From NCBI RefSeq assembly GCF_014898055.3, contig NW_023605083.1, positions 69,309,715-69,373,714 of the forward strand: a DNA stretch of 64,000 nucleotides, in the 5' to 3' direction. Under the pieces are notes generated by a model, which had not been told where the DNA came from, ran no database searches, and worked only from the letters and a program-made list of their open reading frames with translations. Both the position numbers and the translations under genes were made by a program. Below, in pieces: positions 47,991-60,018 of this stretch; position 1 is the first letter of the stretch; the number at the start of each line of letters is the position of its first letter. This stretch comes from Talpa occidentalis (taxonomy: Eukaryota > Chordata > Mammalia > Eulipotyphla > Talpidae).

Positions 47991-49089
47991 CAGCAGGATG
48001 GATCACTTCTCTCCTTACATTACTATTATTCCAATTCCATGCTGATGAAGTAGGAAGCATAGTAGAACCTAATATTTAGGGTGTTTGTATGAATTAATAG
48101 CTAAGCCATTTAAAATTGGGCCTGGTTATAACAGTCAGTATATGTTAGCTATTATTATGATCACTTTTTTTTCTTACTATATGACCTTGAACAAGTGCTC
48201 CACTAATAATAACATGTTACTAGAAATAAGAGCTTGCTGTCTCCAGGCAAGTTCTCCTAATTGACCTCCTCCTTCAATCCCCCCACCCATGCTTCTGTCC
48301 CCAGTAATAGGTATACCAAATAAGAGTCAGTTTTACTGGTTCCCAAATCTATTTATGCTATTTGCACTTGGTATTATTATATCATAGACTATAATGAATA
48401 TGAATCAGTGAAATACAAATTGTCTTTTTTGTGGAAACTATCAATAATTTGAATTCTGTGGAAAATTCTATGAAGATAAGTTGCTTGAAAGAACTGCCAT
48501 CAATATAAATAAAGGATACATAAAAATCCAGAAATAGTAATAGTGTCTCTTAACAATCCTTAAACTGTTACTCTACTTGGCATTCACCAAAGTTGGAAAT
48601 ACATGCAATCATGGGTGTGGTTTATGCAAGAAAGCCAGTAGAAATTCAAATAGAAAACATCAACAGCTTTAAAAAAGATGTGGGCCCTCTTGATAAAGCT
48701 GGCCAAGGAATATACATTCACATGTTTTAAATGAAAATGTGTTTATCTATATGCAGCTTGTGTGCATTTTAGGATTCCCTACTGGAACTTTTTTCAGTTA
48801 ACTTAACTGACAAATTATTGTTCCTCTGATAAGAGCCTTGTGCTTTGACCTCTTACTATGTTCTTTGATTGATTTCCAAGTTCACATTGTTACTAAATAG
48901 CAATCATACCCCTTCAGAGTCTGAACTCTTTAAGTATCTTAAGTTCCATTACTTCTCTACTGTATTATGAATTGGGGGCTGATACTTTATCTCTCCAATG
49001 GAAACATCTATTTCTTGGAAGCCAAAAGGGTGTCTTCATCTAACATCCAAGCTCTACTACTGCTGTGCTCTTGATTATATGAATACTGT

Positions 49090-49275
49090 ATCTGTGCCTT
49101 TCTTTACAGGTTATGAAGAGTTTTCAAATGTATCACATAAATTGACTGGGTTATCAGCTCCACAGGGTAGCTATTCTTATCCTGATCATATAGATGAGGA
49201 AACAGAGGGCTTAACAGGTTTAGAGATTTTTGGAGGTCACATATCTAATAAGTGACAGAGCTGGGACCGTCAGTC
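49090..49275 (-). repeat. MIR SINE, antisense
   Basis: ATAGATGAGGAAACAGAGGG, GAGGTCACATATCTAATAAG and TGACAGAGCTGGGACC match antisense MIR. Confidence 0.75.
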
Positions 49276-50269
49276 TAATAAACTGAAACTGACTTCAGTT
49301 TAATAAAATAGAAGGAGTCACATCCCTCTGCCCCACTGCAGGAGTCTATGGAGATTACATTTGAGGCAGTAACTGTAGGGTTCAGAAAGAAGAATCAAAC
49401 CCAGCGTGGATATTGAGGGTCATCATAATAGAGATAATGATTATCTTGGTGGGTGGAATCTTTTTGGAGACACCAATTAAGCACTGTATGGAGCAAGAAA
49501 TATGCTAAAAGCTGGCACAGGTTCAGAAGCTATGGCCCCAGGATTGGAGCATGAGGTGAATGCCCCCAGGAGATTTTCTTCTCAACAATGCATAATTATA
49601 TTGTGCTTGGCTAAGGCCTGCACTGCTAGGTCAAGGCCATGTGAATATGAGAAGTAAAAATAAACCAAAGACCAAGAGTCATTGGAAAATGCCAATAATT
49701 ATACCATCTGGCCTCTAGTTAAAGTTCCTGTGATCTTATTTCCACCACAACACTATACACTCTAAAATAATTAGGTGATAGAATCTAAGGAAGCAACATC
49801 AAATCATACTGACATTAAGTACCTACTCGGTGCGAGGAATTTTACTTCATCTCACTGAATTTAACAGACTGTGAAAAGTGTCTATTTTTGTCTTTGTCGT
49901 CTTCTTTTAATAGGGGACATTTCCCAAAGTGATAGACTGAGCAAGAGACTTTTCAGGACTGGGATCCAGGGGAGTTGACAATCTTCATTTGCACTTGCCG
50001 TTTTTCTCAAGCTGCCCGCACTGTCCAAGGCCCAGGGCCTGCCTCTTAGCAACAGGCTGTTCACAGATTCCCTAACTGACTTTGAGCAACTCACTTAACT
50101 CCTTTTGGCCTTAGCTCTTTTTTTTTTTTTACAAAAATGGAAGACAATCTAAACATATACAAAAATACGGGGGAAATTCATAGATTATTTCCGTGACAAT
50201 GGGGTACAAATCTAAAAGATGATGCCAACATGCCTTTGGGACCCCATTCTGAGTAGAAACTCATTTCCA

Positions 50270-50840
50270 TGTTTTCCAACAGCTTCTGGGTGCCAATGAC
50301 TGTGCTAGGAAGCAGTGATGCTGAAGTTGTGGAGACCAAGGGCACAGGTGGGGTGGTATGGGGAGCAAAGTCTCATTAATGAATAAACATCAGTGAGTCA
50401 ATGAATAAAGGTATTGGGGTCAGCAGCCATCTGAGCTTCATGTGCAAAGTCACAATGGCAGGAATGCACATAAAACAGGTCTTTCAACGCAGAGAAGTCA
50501 GCCCCATGAACTGAGACCTGCAGAAAGGCAGAAGCCACTGCAGAGAATGAAAAGAAAGACAGTTCTAGGTAAAGGGAGAGCAGGTGTGAAGTCTGGGGAG
50601 TGGATGGGGGCTGGGCATGCTTAGAAAGCGGAAGGAAGATGAGCAGTCCTGTCACTGACAGAGGCAAGAAAACCAAGAAAAAGTGTGAAAGAGTGTGAGA
50701 GGTGGGCAGGGGGCAGATGGTGGTCAACATGCAGGCCCTCTTTAGTCTGCTCCTTCTCTTAAGACCAGCGATGATCAGTCACTTCTCGGTTTTAAGCAGG
50801 ATGTGACAAGATCGAATTTGCCTCTTCAGTAGTAATTCTG
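50270..50840 (+). repeat. Ancient interspersed repeat, unclassified, copy 2
   Basis: GGGTGCCAATGACTGTGCTA, then GGTTTTAAGCAGGATGTGAC and TAGTAATTCTGACTGCC in the same order as in the related old repeat. Weakly supported frames inside are not genes. Confidence 0.45.
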
Positions 50841-51744
50841 ACTGCCTCATGGAACATAGATTGGAAAGTCATTAGAGTAGGTTCTGGGAGACATAGTTAA
50901 AATACCATTGTAATTTGGGGCAAAAGAAGCTTAGTTTGAACAAAGGTTACTCATTAAAATGGACTAATTAGCATCATCTGAAAGCAATACTGCGGGAAGA
51001 TTCAGTGACTGACACTAGCACTACTTTGGAGTTGAACTGTTACTCTCTCATTCTCCGTGAGTGATATTTCTCCTTGAGTTGGGAAGGCTCTCACAGATAA
51101 TTGAGCCCAGTTGTTTTCAGACCATTTCAGAAAAATACAACAGTCACCTTATTTCCTTATTTTCCCAAATAAGTCTTAATTCAGAATTCCCATCAAGAAA
51201 ACAATAAAGAGTTGCTCTCTCGAAAGCTGGGCTGTCATTGTTCATCCGGCAACCTTCACCCACCTCTGCAGGGCAGGTTCCTGGCACCTGGACTCTGAAG
51301 TATTTGCTACAGACCATCCTGGACTTAGTCCAGGCCACACAAGGGCCTTGAACTCAGGCTCTCTGGCCCAAAACAGTGGCATCTTCAGCAAACCCTGAGG
51401 CTGAAGAATGATGTTCTCAGGACAAAGGCCCTGTTGCTTGTTCCCGTAAGTGCCCTCCAGTGTCTGGCATTGGGAGACCAGGTGGCCAGTGAGCATTTAT
51501 CACACCACAGAGAAGCCAGCTGAATTCAGTATCATTCAAACTGATCCTTCCTTTCTTCTGTCCTTCTCATATTCCCTCCACCCTTTGTTTCCTTTTGCAA
51601 CGAGAGGTGATTTCCACCACGACACAGTTTGTAGTCTAGGCAGGTCATTGGAACACCTTGGGTCATCGAGTCTCGGGGGAAGAACCTGGAAGTTACAGGA
51701 AAGGACCCTGCCTGGCTTTCCACTCCAACTCTTCCCTGCTGGAA

Positions 51745-51895
51745 TAATTTTCAGCAAGTCAGTTAACACCTCTGAAAAGTGGATTATTTAGATAAGATGA
51801 GTTCCTGCTACCAGATAAGGTTGTCATGATGATTAGTGAGGCTAAGTGTGTAGCACAGTGCCTGGTACATGGTTGATACCTTAGAAATGTTGCCT
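51745..51895 (+). repeat. MIR SINE, sense
   Basis: CAAGTCAGTTAACACCTCTG, GGTTGTCATGATGATTAGTG and GCACAGTGCCTGGTACATGG. Confidence 0.75.
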
Positions 51896-52944
51896 AGAAA
51901 ATGTTACTTTGGAGCCACACTCAGGCCCATTCTCTTGCAGATGAATTTGGTTTCAAGTCCATCGTGTCTACATAGTCCCCTTTTACAGAGCACCTGGAGT
52001 TCACAAAGTGCACCAGCTCAGCAGAGTCTAGCAACCTCTGAGTTGTTGGGAAGAAATTATCATGCCAATTTCACAGATGAGAACACCGAGGCTCACAAAC
52101 TCTGTGTCTATTAATAGCAGAGACCAAACTCAAATTTCACTTCCCAGTACTGCTCCCTTTTTAACTCTGCACCATGTAAGGAGCTCCTGGTGGTGACATA
52201 CTAAACAGGGACCTCACTTGTGGGTCCCCACCATCCCCCAAGGGTCCAACTACAGTACAATGGTCTGACACTAGGGTGAGCTCCTACACAGGCTAATGGA
52301 AATCACCACTTTATCTCTGGATCTCCAGAAGAACCTACTACTCGATGGTCATTCATCAAATATCTGTGTGGCTACTGAAAACATCATTGGCAGGTGTGAT
52401 CTGGATTAGTCTTTCTGTCCTCACCACAAAAAGCACTGAGTCTTGGGGTGGGATTCTACACTTGAACACTCAGTGAGTTCTAAGGAAAAACTGAGTTTAC
52501 CTGCATCAAAATGGCACTCTTTTCTCTACTTCTAGAGGATGATATATCTGCCTGGACTGGGTTGATGCCTGGACTCCAGAGTGGATTCAGGGATTCATTA
52601 CTGGAGTCAAGTCCTGTATCTCAGCACACCAAATTACAGCCTCTAAAATTCTAATCCTGGTCCAACCCCACCCCCACTACCTTAACAAGCTAACCCTGAC
52701 TTTGTTATCATTCTCAAATCAGGGTGTCAGGATGCCCTGCCAAACAAAGGCACATCTCCTTGCCGCCACATGCTGCTCAGGACAAGGTCCTTTACAAGTC
52801 CACCAAAGCCATCAGCAAGGAAATTCCAGGCCTGCCACCTACCTGCAGGTGATATCGGGCGAGTTAAGCACCTCTCTGCCCCTTCACTTCCCTCACCTAT
52901 AAGAAAAATCCAATACCACTGGCTTTATAAAAATAGTGTGAAGA

Positions 52945-53225
52945 GGGCCTCCCCAGTGGCGCAGCGGTTGAGTGCTGGGTTGCAAAGCTGCCTGCAGCCT
53001 CTGCAACGCCGGTTCAATCCCCAGCCACCGGGTGAGGGTCCCACATGATGCGCAGACCTCTCCCACCGCCCGCTGCTCCCCTCAGCAGTGTACTTCATCA
53101 GTCTGCCTGCTCTGCTCTGCTCTCTGCTCTGGCTCTGGTGAATTCTCTCACCCTCCCATGCTTCTGACTGTACCCAGTGCTTGTATAAATAAATAAAATT
53201 AAAAAAGTATCTTCTCTCTTATTAA
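52945..53225 (+). mobile_element. tRNA-derived SINE, subfamily I
   Basis: GGGCCTCCCCAGTGGCGCAG head, GCCGGTTCAATCCCCAGCC B-box region and CTGTACCCAGTGCTTGTATA 3' signature. Perfect 16-base duplication AAAAATAGTGTGAAGA at 52929-52944 and 53226-53241. The A/T tail contains an extra TATCTTCTCTCTTATT. Confidence 0.95.
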
Positions 53226-53344
53226 AAAAATAGTGTGAAGATAAGAAGAAAAAATAGATATTATCATCATCATCGATACACACTGATTTTACCAATTTCT
53301 ATGCAAAATCTCAGTACCTGGTAAAATAACAATAAGAAGAATAT

Positions 53345-53575
53345 ATATTGAATTTTTATCATGTGCCAGATACTGTTCTAAGCATTTAGAGTGTGTTAAA
53401 GCATTTAATTTTCACAACAACCATATGATATAGGCACAGTTATGACTCCCATTTTACAGATGAGAGAATCAAGGCATGAAGATGGTGGTAAATTGACCAC
53501 ATTATGAAGTGGAGCAGGTGATTTGAACCTGGGATGTCTGACTCCAGACTCTTCACCTTTAGCCAGTTCTATTGT
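53345..53575 (-). repeat. MIR SINE, antisense, long copy
   Basis: TGCCAGATACTGTTCTAAGC, CACAACAACCATATGATATA, CATTTTACAGATGAGAGAAT and TTGAACCTGGGATGTCTGAC are all in antisense MIR order. Confidence 0.85.
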
Positions 53576-53624
53576 CTGTTATATTAGCCACTCAATAAAT
53601 GGTTGTTACTTTGTGGGGACCGTT

Positions 53625-54150
53625 ATGACCATCCTTAATCTTATTCACCCTACAAAAGGATAGTCACTTCTAGCTCCAGTTACTCAATTTGTCCTGTGAT
53701 ACTTAGTCTCCAAAAGTGACTCAGACCCCGCCTCCCGATATTCACATACTGGTGTCTGGGCTGGGGTTTCTGGCCAATAGAATATGATGGAAGTGCTGCT
53801 CTCTGGATTCCAAGGCTAAGACATGGGACGCCCCACAGCTCCCTCTTTGTCTCTGGATGCTGCCGTGTTGCGCGCAGCCTGGGCCACATGGAGAGGGCAC
53901 GTGTAGACACTCTGTTGGCAGCTCCCACTGAGCCACTACTAGCTGACCGCCAGCATCCACAGCCAGGCCTGGGAGGCAGGCATCTTGGACATCCTCTGCA
54001 GTCAAGCCCCCAGAGGACTCCAAGCCCGCCAAGTGGACAGACCCCCAGCTGTGCCCAGTCAACTGACAGAATCATGAGATAATGACGAAGAATCATTCTG
54101 AGTCACTAAGTCTCGCAGTGACTATTGGCATCAACCATAACCAAAACCCT
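53625..54150 (+). mobile_element. MLT1-type MaLR LTR
   Basis: CTGGGGTTTCTGGCCAATAG, AGCTCCCACTGAGCCACTAC, GTCAACTGACAGAATCATGA and the end TTCTGAGTCACTAAGTCTCG follow the MLT1 LTR. Open frames of 106-138 codons inside are LTR by-products. Confidence 0.75.
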
Positions 54151-54234
54151 CTCAGCCTCCAGCCTGATAGACACTTCCATCAGGCCTTGAAACCTGACTA
54201 CATTTTATAGGTAACTGCTCAGAACAGAGAAGTA

Positions 54235-54700
54235 ACTTGCCCAAGGTCACACAGCTGGCTAATGGCAGCACAGGATTACAAACCCTTTAGAAGTAACAAT
54301 ACAATAATTACCATTTATGGGCCATTTACTAAACTCTCTGTGCCTCAGTTCCTCTATTCATATGTAAGATGTAGGAGTTCCTAGTTTATAAAGTTGCAGG
54401 GAAGAAGACATGAGTTCACTCACGTAAGATAACTGGAAGGGGGCCTGATCTTTAGCAGGCAGGCACTTACCGAGTATCAGCCACTCCCCGCTTCTCTCTA
54501 CTCTCTTTTAACTGCATCAGGCACTCCACTAGGCTTTTTAAATTTTTAAATCTTAATCCTCACTGTGAACCTGAAGGCAAGTGTTATGATCATATTGCAA
54601 GTGCGGTCTGAGAAGCAGGGACTTACATAAAGCCCTGTGGCTGATAAGTGGTGGCACCAGGATTTGAACCCAGTCCATATGTAGCTGAAGTCCTGTCCAC
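54235..54700. repeat. Cluster of three MIR-type fragments
   Basis: 54235-54310 antisense (CTTGCCCAAGGTCACACAGC), 54320-54480 sense (CTCTGTGCCTCAGTTCCTCT) and 54545-54700 antisense (GGCACCAGGATTTGAACCCA). Confidence 0.65.
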
Positions 54701-55679
54701 ACCACCCCCTTGTGACACAAGCTGAAATCCCAGAGACACACGCAGCAGTGACAGCGCTGGCCAACGGACACCTTGCCCATGGTGACACGTTGTAGCCCAG
54801 CAATCTGCTCATTTGCAAACTCCCACTTGCTCAGCTCGGGTGTGCCAGGGTCCTCAGTGTTAGCACCTCTATCTGACAGTGCCCCTTGGCAGGGAGATGC
54901 TGCCACCATGGAAACCCTCGAGGTGCCACCACACAAAACTTGCAGAAGCCTCTCCTAAATGTCCTGGTGGAAAAGAACTTGAAAGACCTGGATGTGAACC
55001 CCGGCTTCTTCCCTATAGGTCTCCAAGAGAGTAGGGAACCCTAAGTGCTGTGGGGCACAGACCCTGTTTTGTCTGTCTGTTCCCCCTTGAATTCCCTGTC
55101 ATCCATCAGAAAACTGTATCAGGAACAAGGCTGGAACTAGGGTGACACAAGCAAAGCAGCCAGCATTTATGGGGCATGTGTGCTCATTGAGCCCCTCTCC
55201 TGACCCAGTGAGGGGGTCCATCTGAAATTTTTCATGGCAGGTGATTCCTGTGGGTGGCTTCACTCTACTCTAAGCCCTGAGCAAATGCCTGCCATAAATA
55301 GTTGACTGATTGATTAGTATCTTCACCACGATGCTGGGATGCTAAAATCTGCTTTGCCAAATAATTAAAAAATCTGATAATCCATTTCAAGCAACCTGAA
55401 TGCCACATAGCAGTAAGGTCTATTGATAGTTCCCTGCCTCAGGCAGATGGATTAGACAGAACAGAGGCAGAGAGCCAAGGACTATGCAGGAAAGTTCAGG
55501 AAGGAGAAATCCAACCAGTACAAACCAGGAAGGGAGTGTCAGAGACCACCAGGGGACTGTTGGTCTGCACCATGCAAGGCCTTCCTTGCTGCCACCTTCC
55601 AGTTCATCATCTCTGTTGCATTTCCCTCTGAAACGACCGCAGGTGTGAGCCTGCAGAGGTGGGGGCCAGGTGCGCTTAC

Positions 55680-55902
55680 CTCTCTCTAGGCAGCTGGTGG
55701 TTGGGATTGTGGCGGCAGCGGACACTGAGGCCAAAGAGCTTGCGGGCAGTGCGCTGGATCTTTTGCCTCTGGGCCTCGGTGGCACTCTGCAGGAGCTTGT
55801 AGCGGTTCTGCAGGTCCCAGTCATTGCCCCAGTGCTGATGGATGCTCCCGATGGTCAGGAAGTGGTTGCTGGGGAGACGCTTCATAAAGGATTTAAACTC
55901 AT
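55680..55902 (-). CDS. BRINP1: BRINP1 internal coding exon (basic linker region)
   Basis: This 223-base exon follows the 60019-60255 exon across a 4.1 kb intron. Its first two bases complete the Asp codon. Then come 73 whole residues ([10 protein letters not shown] to QLPRE) and two bases of an Arg codon. The acceptor is a pyrimidine-rich tract ending GCTAG and the donor is AG|GTAAGC, both good consensus. The segment is rich in Gln, Arg and Lys and includes the stretch [11 protein letters not shown], with a single Cys (RCRHNP). It has no recognisable catalytic motif and links the EGF-like block to the next Cys-rich block. Reading upstream of the acceptor gives an apparent Met, but that ATG spans the splice boundary and is not a start. 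It probably corresponds to about residues 309-381 of the full protein. Confidence 0.95.
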
Positions 55903-56564
55903 CTAGCAAGAGACAAAGGCCAAGAGAGAAGGGCTGAGCATGTTGGCCCCATCAAGGAGGCCTTCATTGCTGAGCTCCCAAAACACAGGTCTGCAAATGA
56001 AAAGAATTTGCTTCAGGCCCAACTACATGCAGGTGCCTGCTGTGCTCCCTGTAGGCTTTCTTGAAGCTTCTTTTACTTTGTGGCTACAAGAGCAGAACTG
56101 CATCATGCCCCTCCCTCGAATTCAGGGCCATGCAAACCTCTGTCATTTGACTGCCACCTTTTCATGATATTCACATGACATTTGCATTTAACATTTTCTT
56201 TGAAACAGTTAAACCAATTTTTTTTTTTCAATTTTACATCAAAAACAACCATCACATGCCTTCAGCATCAGGTAGCCATAAAAAAAAAAAAACCTGCACA
56301 AATATATAATATAAAAACAATATTAATAAGTTCTAGGCAGATACAGTTGCCTGCTAAGTGATCAGACCCCAGTGCCTGCTCTCACTTTGAAATGCAGGAA
56401 GGTAGCTAGTGATAGAGAGGTGTGAAAGGCGCATTAGCATCCACTGAAAGGCTCTCTTTGATGTCATCTGCAGGTTTGACAGAGAACTGAAAGGGATCAA
56501 CCTCCCCACTGTGTGATTAGTCTCATTTGAGCACATGTCCTAAGCTATGGCACTTTTGAGGAAA

Positions 56565-56705
56565 CCCCAGCTTCCAAGATTTTAAATAGATGAGTGGGTG
56601 CAGGTTTGGAGGCACCCACAGCTCCCTGTAAGTGGCATGACCCTACAGGATCAGCCCTGCTGATGCTTTCTGTGCCCCAGAGCTGGGAGTGTCCTGGGGG
56701 AAGGC
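56565..56705 (+). repeat. Intron repeat R1, first copy
   Basis: About 75% similar to 58487-58612, sharing GGCACCCACAGCTCCC/GGCATCCATAGCTCCC and GTGGCATGACCCTA/GTGGCGTGACCCTA. Confidence 0.7.
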
Positions 56706-57003
56706 TCCTGCTTCAGTTTGTGGTGCTAACTTTCAGAAAGTCAGCACCTGACACAGCCTTAGAAATGATGTAGGTCAGCTTTCTTATTTTACATACAGAA
56801 ATACTGAAGCCCCATGTAGGAAAATTATCAGCTGAAGGTAGAACCACATGTGAGTGACAAGAGGCAAAAGTAAACCCAAGTTGTTGTTTGTTGTTGTTTT
56901 CTATTCTAACTAATTTTCATCCCTTTCTTACCACCCCCACCCCCAATCTGCTCCCCCAGTCCTCAACGATTGGGAAAGTTAAAAAACCAAAACCAAGGGG
57001 TTG

Positions 57004-57005
<2 letters not shown>

Positions 57006-57082
<77 letters not shown>
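57006..57082. repeat. Compound (CA)n(TA)n microsatellite
   Basis: About 25 CA units run directly into about 13 TA units. Confidence 0.95.
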
Positions 57083-57086
<4 letters not shown>

Positions 57087-57129
57087 ACAACTCTCAGTAA
57101 GTACCAGGGTCATAGATACATGACTTTAT

Positions 57130-57275
57130 AGCAATCTATGAGAGAGATAGTTTGACTGTCCCCTTCTTATAGAAACTAGGGTATCAAGAAGTTAACGGAC
57201 TTGCCAAGGTCACACAGCCAATAAATGGTAGAACAGAACTCCAGACTGGCTTCAAATACTATGCTCTTACTTAGC
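57130..57275 (-). repeat. MIR SINE, antisense
   Basis: GACTTGCCAAGGTCACACAG and GAACTCCAGACTGGCTTCAA. Confidence 0.7.
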
Positions 57276-57574
57276 ATATTAATTACACTCTCTCTCAACA
57301 CACAAAGACTATCAGTGTGTGGGGAGAAAAATAAGTAGATAGAAAGGGCTGAGAACAGGAGTCTCTGACCCTAGAGAACTCTGGCATCTGGTGATAGATG
57401 GTCAGACATCTGGACCACCAACCAGCTGTGCCACCAGCCTTCTCTCAACACCTCAGTTTCCTTGTCTGTCAAACTGGTGTAACAGCATCTAATGTGAATC
57501 TTGAGGAGAGGACAGAGGAGACTGCCTCATATTCCCCATCTATAGTAGGCGTTCCATGTGTGGTAGGTAGGACA

Positions 57575-57715
57575 CCTCCAATTTTGCCTCTCTCACACTT
57601 TATGATCTTGGGTGACCACTTTCCTCCCTGAGACTCATTGTTTTTATAAACATGAAAAGTAAGAAATAACTTCACTATCTGAAAGGTGACTTCCAACTTT
57701 GACACTCTGAATGGC
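57575..57715 (+). repeat. Intron repeat R2, first copy
   Basis: About 85% similar to 59425-59558: TTTATGATCTTGGGTGACCA, ACTATCTGAAAGGTGACTTC and TTTGACACTCTGAAT are shared. The core may be an old MIR3-like SINE. Confidence 0.75.
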
Positions 57716-58082
57716 CATACTGATGGGCTCATTCAGTGAGCCATGGGAGCAGGGGCTGGCCCTGCTGCCGACACTGGGACACTCGGGACAGCCTCAGCCT
57801 CACCCCATGGAAGACATGCAGCCCATCTTCTGGAAAACTCTGTTGGCCTCAAAGGGAACAACAATCTTCAATGCACCCAAATTTGGATCAGAAAAGAAAA
57901 TATAACCTAAAAGTTAAAAGGGTTTACCTTTCTTGAATAAAAGCAGAAGGGTTCTATCCTAACAAAGGAGGTGTCCACCCCCCTGTGTATGTAAGCTAGG
58001 TCCTATTTGACTACCAACACTCACTCATTCACCCCAATTCCCTGGTACTGAGTCATTAAGATTCTGCACTGGAAATGGAAAG

Positions 58083-58107
58083 GACACACACACACACACA
58101 CACACAT
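58083..58107. repeat. (CA)n microsatellite
   Basis: About 12 CA units. Confidence 0.9.
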
Positions 58108-58486
58108 GCAAGCCACCTGTTCATGAACGGATGTGTCCGGGGGTAAAGCCATTTCCAATGGACAAGTATGGGATATTTAAAGCAAATGTGTGCTCTCAGG
58201 GAGGAAGTGTGACACATAAATCATTTCCATGACCTATCCAGTGTACTCCGCAGCAACCCACCATCCACTCAGCTGCTCACTCAGAGTGATTTCTCTTCCT
58301 TGGGAATGAGGAATATAAGCGAAGTGTCCCTACAGCCTGTGCACACAGCCTGCAGCCCCCTCTGCTTTTCAGCAATTAGTGGAATCTCTTTTGCAAAAGC
58401 ATTTTCTCAAATGCTAGTTTTGTTGGAGGCCTACTGATCACCATCATACATTTCCATCATGAGCCTCTCTCTTCTGTGAATTCCCA

Positions 58487-58612
58487 GGTTTTCAAATGGA
58501 CTAATGGGTACAGGTTCAGAGGCATCCATAGCTCCCTTCGAGTGGCGTGACCCTATCTGAGCAGCACTGCTGATTTTTTCTGTGCTCCCAGAGTTGGTTG
58601 GGGGCTTAAAGT
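58487..58612 (+). repeat. Intron repeat R1, second copy
   Basis: Partner of 56565-56705, 1.92 kb away in the same orientation. Confidence 0.7.
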
Positions 58613-58854
58613 TCATGGGAACCAGTGGCTTTCAAACACTGCCCCAGAGAACTCAGCTTTTATCTGCAGTATATAGCGACTCCAAGGTACGACTGTGTTT
58701 GATCAAAGGGTTTCGTGGCTGAAGAGTTAAATTAATTTGATTATTAAAAACACAAAAATGTCGTCTCACTTATCAGTGGATGGAACTGAGACTTGGGAGG
58801 GGTGAGTAAAGTGGAATTAATAGGCTGCAAAAGCTTCTATGAACACTGGATTTG

Positions 58855-59020
58855 AATCAGGGAATCCATTCCTGCTTCTGCCATTTACTAAGTGTGTCAC
58901 CCCAGGGAGACACTGATTTTTGGCACCTTCCCTCCCCTGTAATGCAGGAATATCACCACTTTAATGCAGTGGTTGTAATAGGTTTAAAGAACATAAAGTT
59001 GTTTTAAAAAACAGGAATGC
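58855..59020 (+). repeat. MIR SINE, sense
   Basis: TTGAATCAGGGAATCCATTC, CTGCCATTTACTAAGTGTGT and GTTGTAATAGGTTTAAAGAA. Confidence 0.65.
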
Positions 59021-59424
59021 TCTACAAGTCTCGTCATTTATACAGCAGAGTTGAACTCATATGCTAAGTATCTACTTGGCACCACTTCTTAGAAGTCTCA
59101 AAGATCCTCAGGTTTTTCAAATATTCCCAAACTGAGCACATTCTCTCCTATGCTAAACTCCCAGGGTGTTGTAGCTCAATGAATGGAGCCAATGTCCATC
59201 AAGTTGTCTGTCAAACATCCCTAAAGAACTTTACTAATCTCATGTCAATATCCTTCTCCTCTTCTCCTGACCACATCAGCTCCCAACTCTACATATCACT
59301 TGTTCACAGGACTTTCTCATTCTTCACATACATAAATTAAAATGTCATCACTACTGCATGGTTGTGTAAATAATGTCTGGCATTTCCATGATCTCAAAGC
59401 TCCCTTAAGGCAGAGATTCAATTT

Positions 59425-59558
59425 TACCTCTCACACAATTTATGATCTTGGGTGACCACCTTCCTCCTTGAAACTGTTGTTTTTATAACCAGGGAAAATA
59501 AGAAATAACTATACTATCTGAAAGGTGACTTCCACCTTTGACACTCTGAATCATTTGG
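59425..59558 (+). repeat. Intron repeat R2, second copy
   Basis: Partner of 57575-57715, 1.85 kb away in the same orientation. Confidence 0.75.
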
Positions 59559-60018
59559 ATATGTAAACATATGTCAATGTCTAGCTATCTACCTATCTCT
59601 ACATACACATATGCATAATCTACCTACCTATCTCTACCTATACATATGCATATATATGTATGTATGTATTTATTTATTTGGAAAGACACACACTTGTACA
59701 CATACACACACACAGGCTTTGGAACCAACACAACTACTGTTGAGCCCTCATTCTCAAGAAGCTCCCTATACATCACATGCCATTCCTCTGTCTTCTCGAT
59801 ACAACAGAGACACAGACTCACAGACTTGAGTATGCTAGTCATTATTCCACTCAGGGGACAGTCACTGAGTGTCTATACCATGAAAGCTGCTAGACCTGTC
59901 TCTGGACCCTCCAGAGAGAAAAAGTCAGGGTCATGTTCAGCAGTCCCAACACCACTTAGACAGTTTTCTAGATTTGCTTCAGGGCCACTCACACAGTAGT
60001 ATTGATTTGATTCTCTAC

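Larger units (their letters stand above)
33664..55679 (-). other. BRINP1: BRINP1 intron (last intron), 22 kb
   Basis: This intron separates the 223-base exon from the terminal exon, with GT at 55679-55678 and AG at 33665-33664. I see no extra coding exon in it. It holds SINEs at 41028, 43230 and 52945, an L1 body (about 40550-41700), a twin-primed L1 (46785-47321), MaLR LTRs (about 44690 and 53625), MIRs, MER5A-like DNA, and copies of one ancient unclassified repeat. 33664-34600, 35200-37150, 38250-39900 and 42000-43200 are mostly unassigned, unique-looking sequence. Confidence 0.9.
55903..60018 (-). other. BRINP1: BRINP1 intron, 4.1 kb
   Basis: This intron lies between the 237-base and 223-base exons, with GT at 60018-60017 and AG at 55904-55903. 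It contains a CA/TA microsatellite, a CA tract, MIR fragments and two pairs of similar blocks in the same order (56565/58487 and 57575/59425), which suggest an old internal duplication. No further exon is seen. Confidence 0.9.

Noticed and set aside
55680..55909. Apparent Met start for the 223-base exon
   Set aside because: The ATG arises across the intron/exon boundary; the codon is GAT GAG once the upstream exon's last base is joined.
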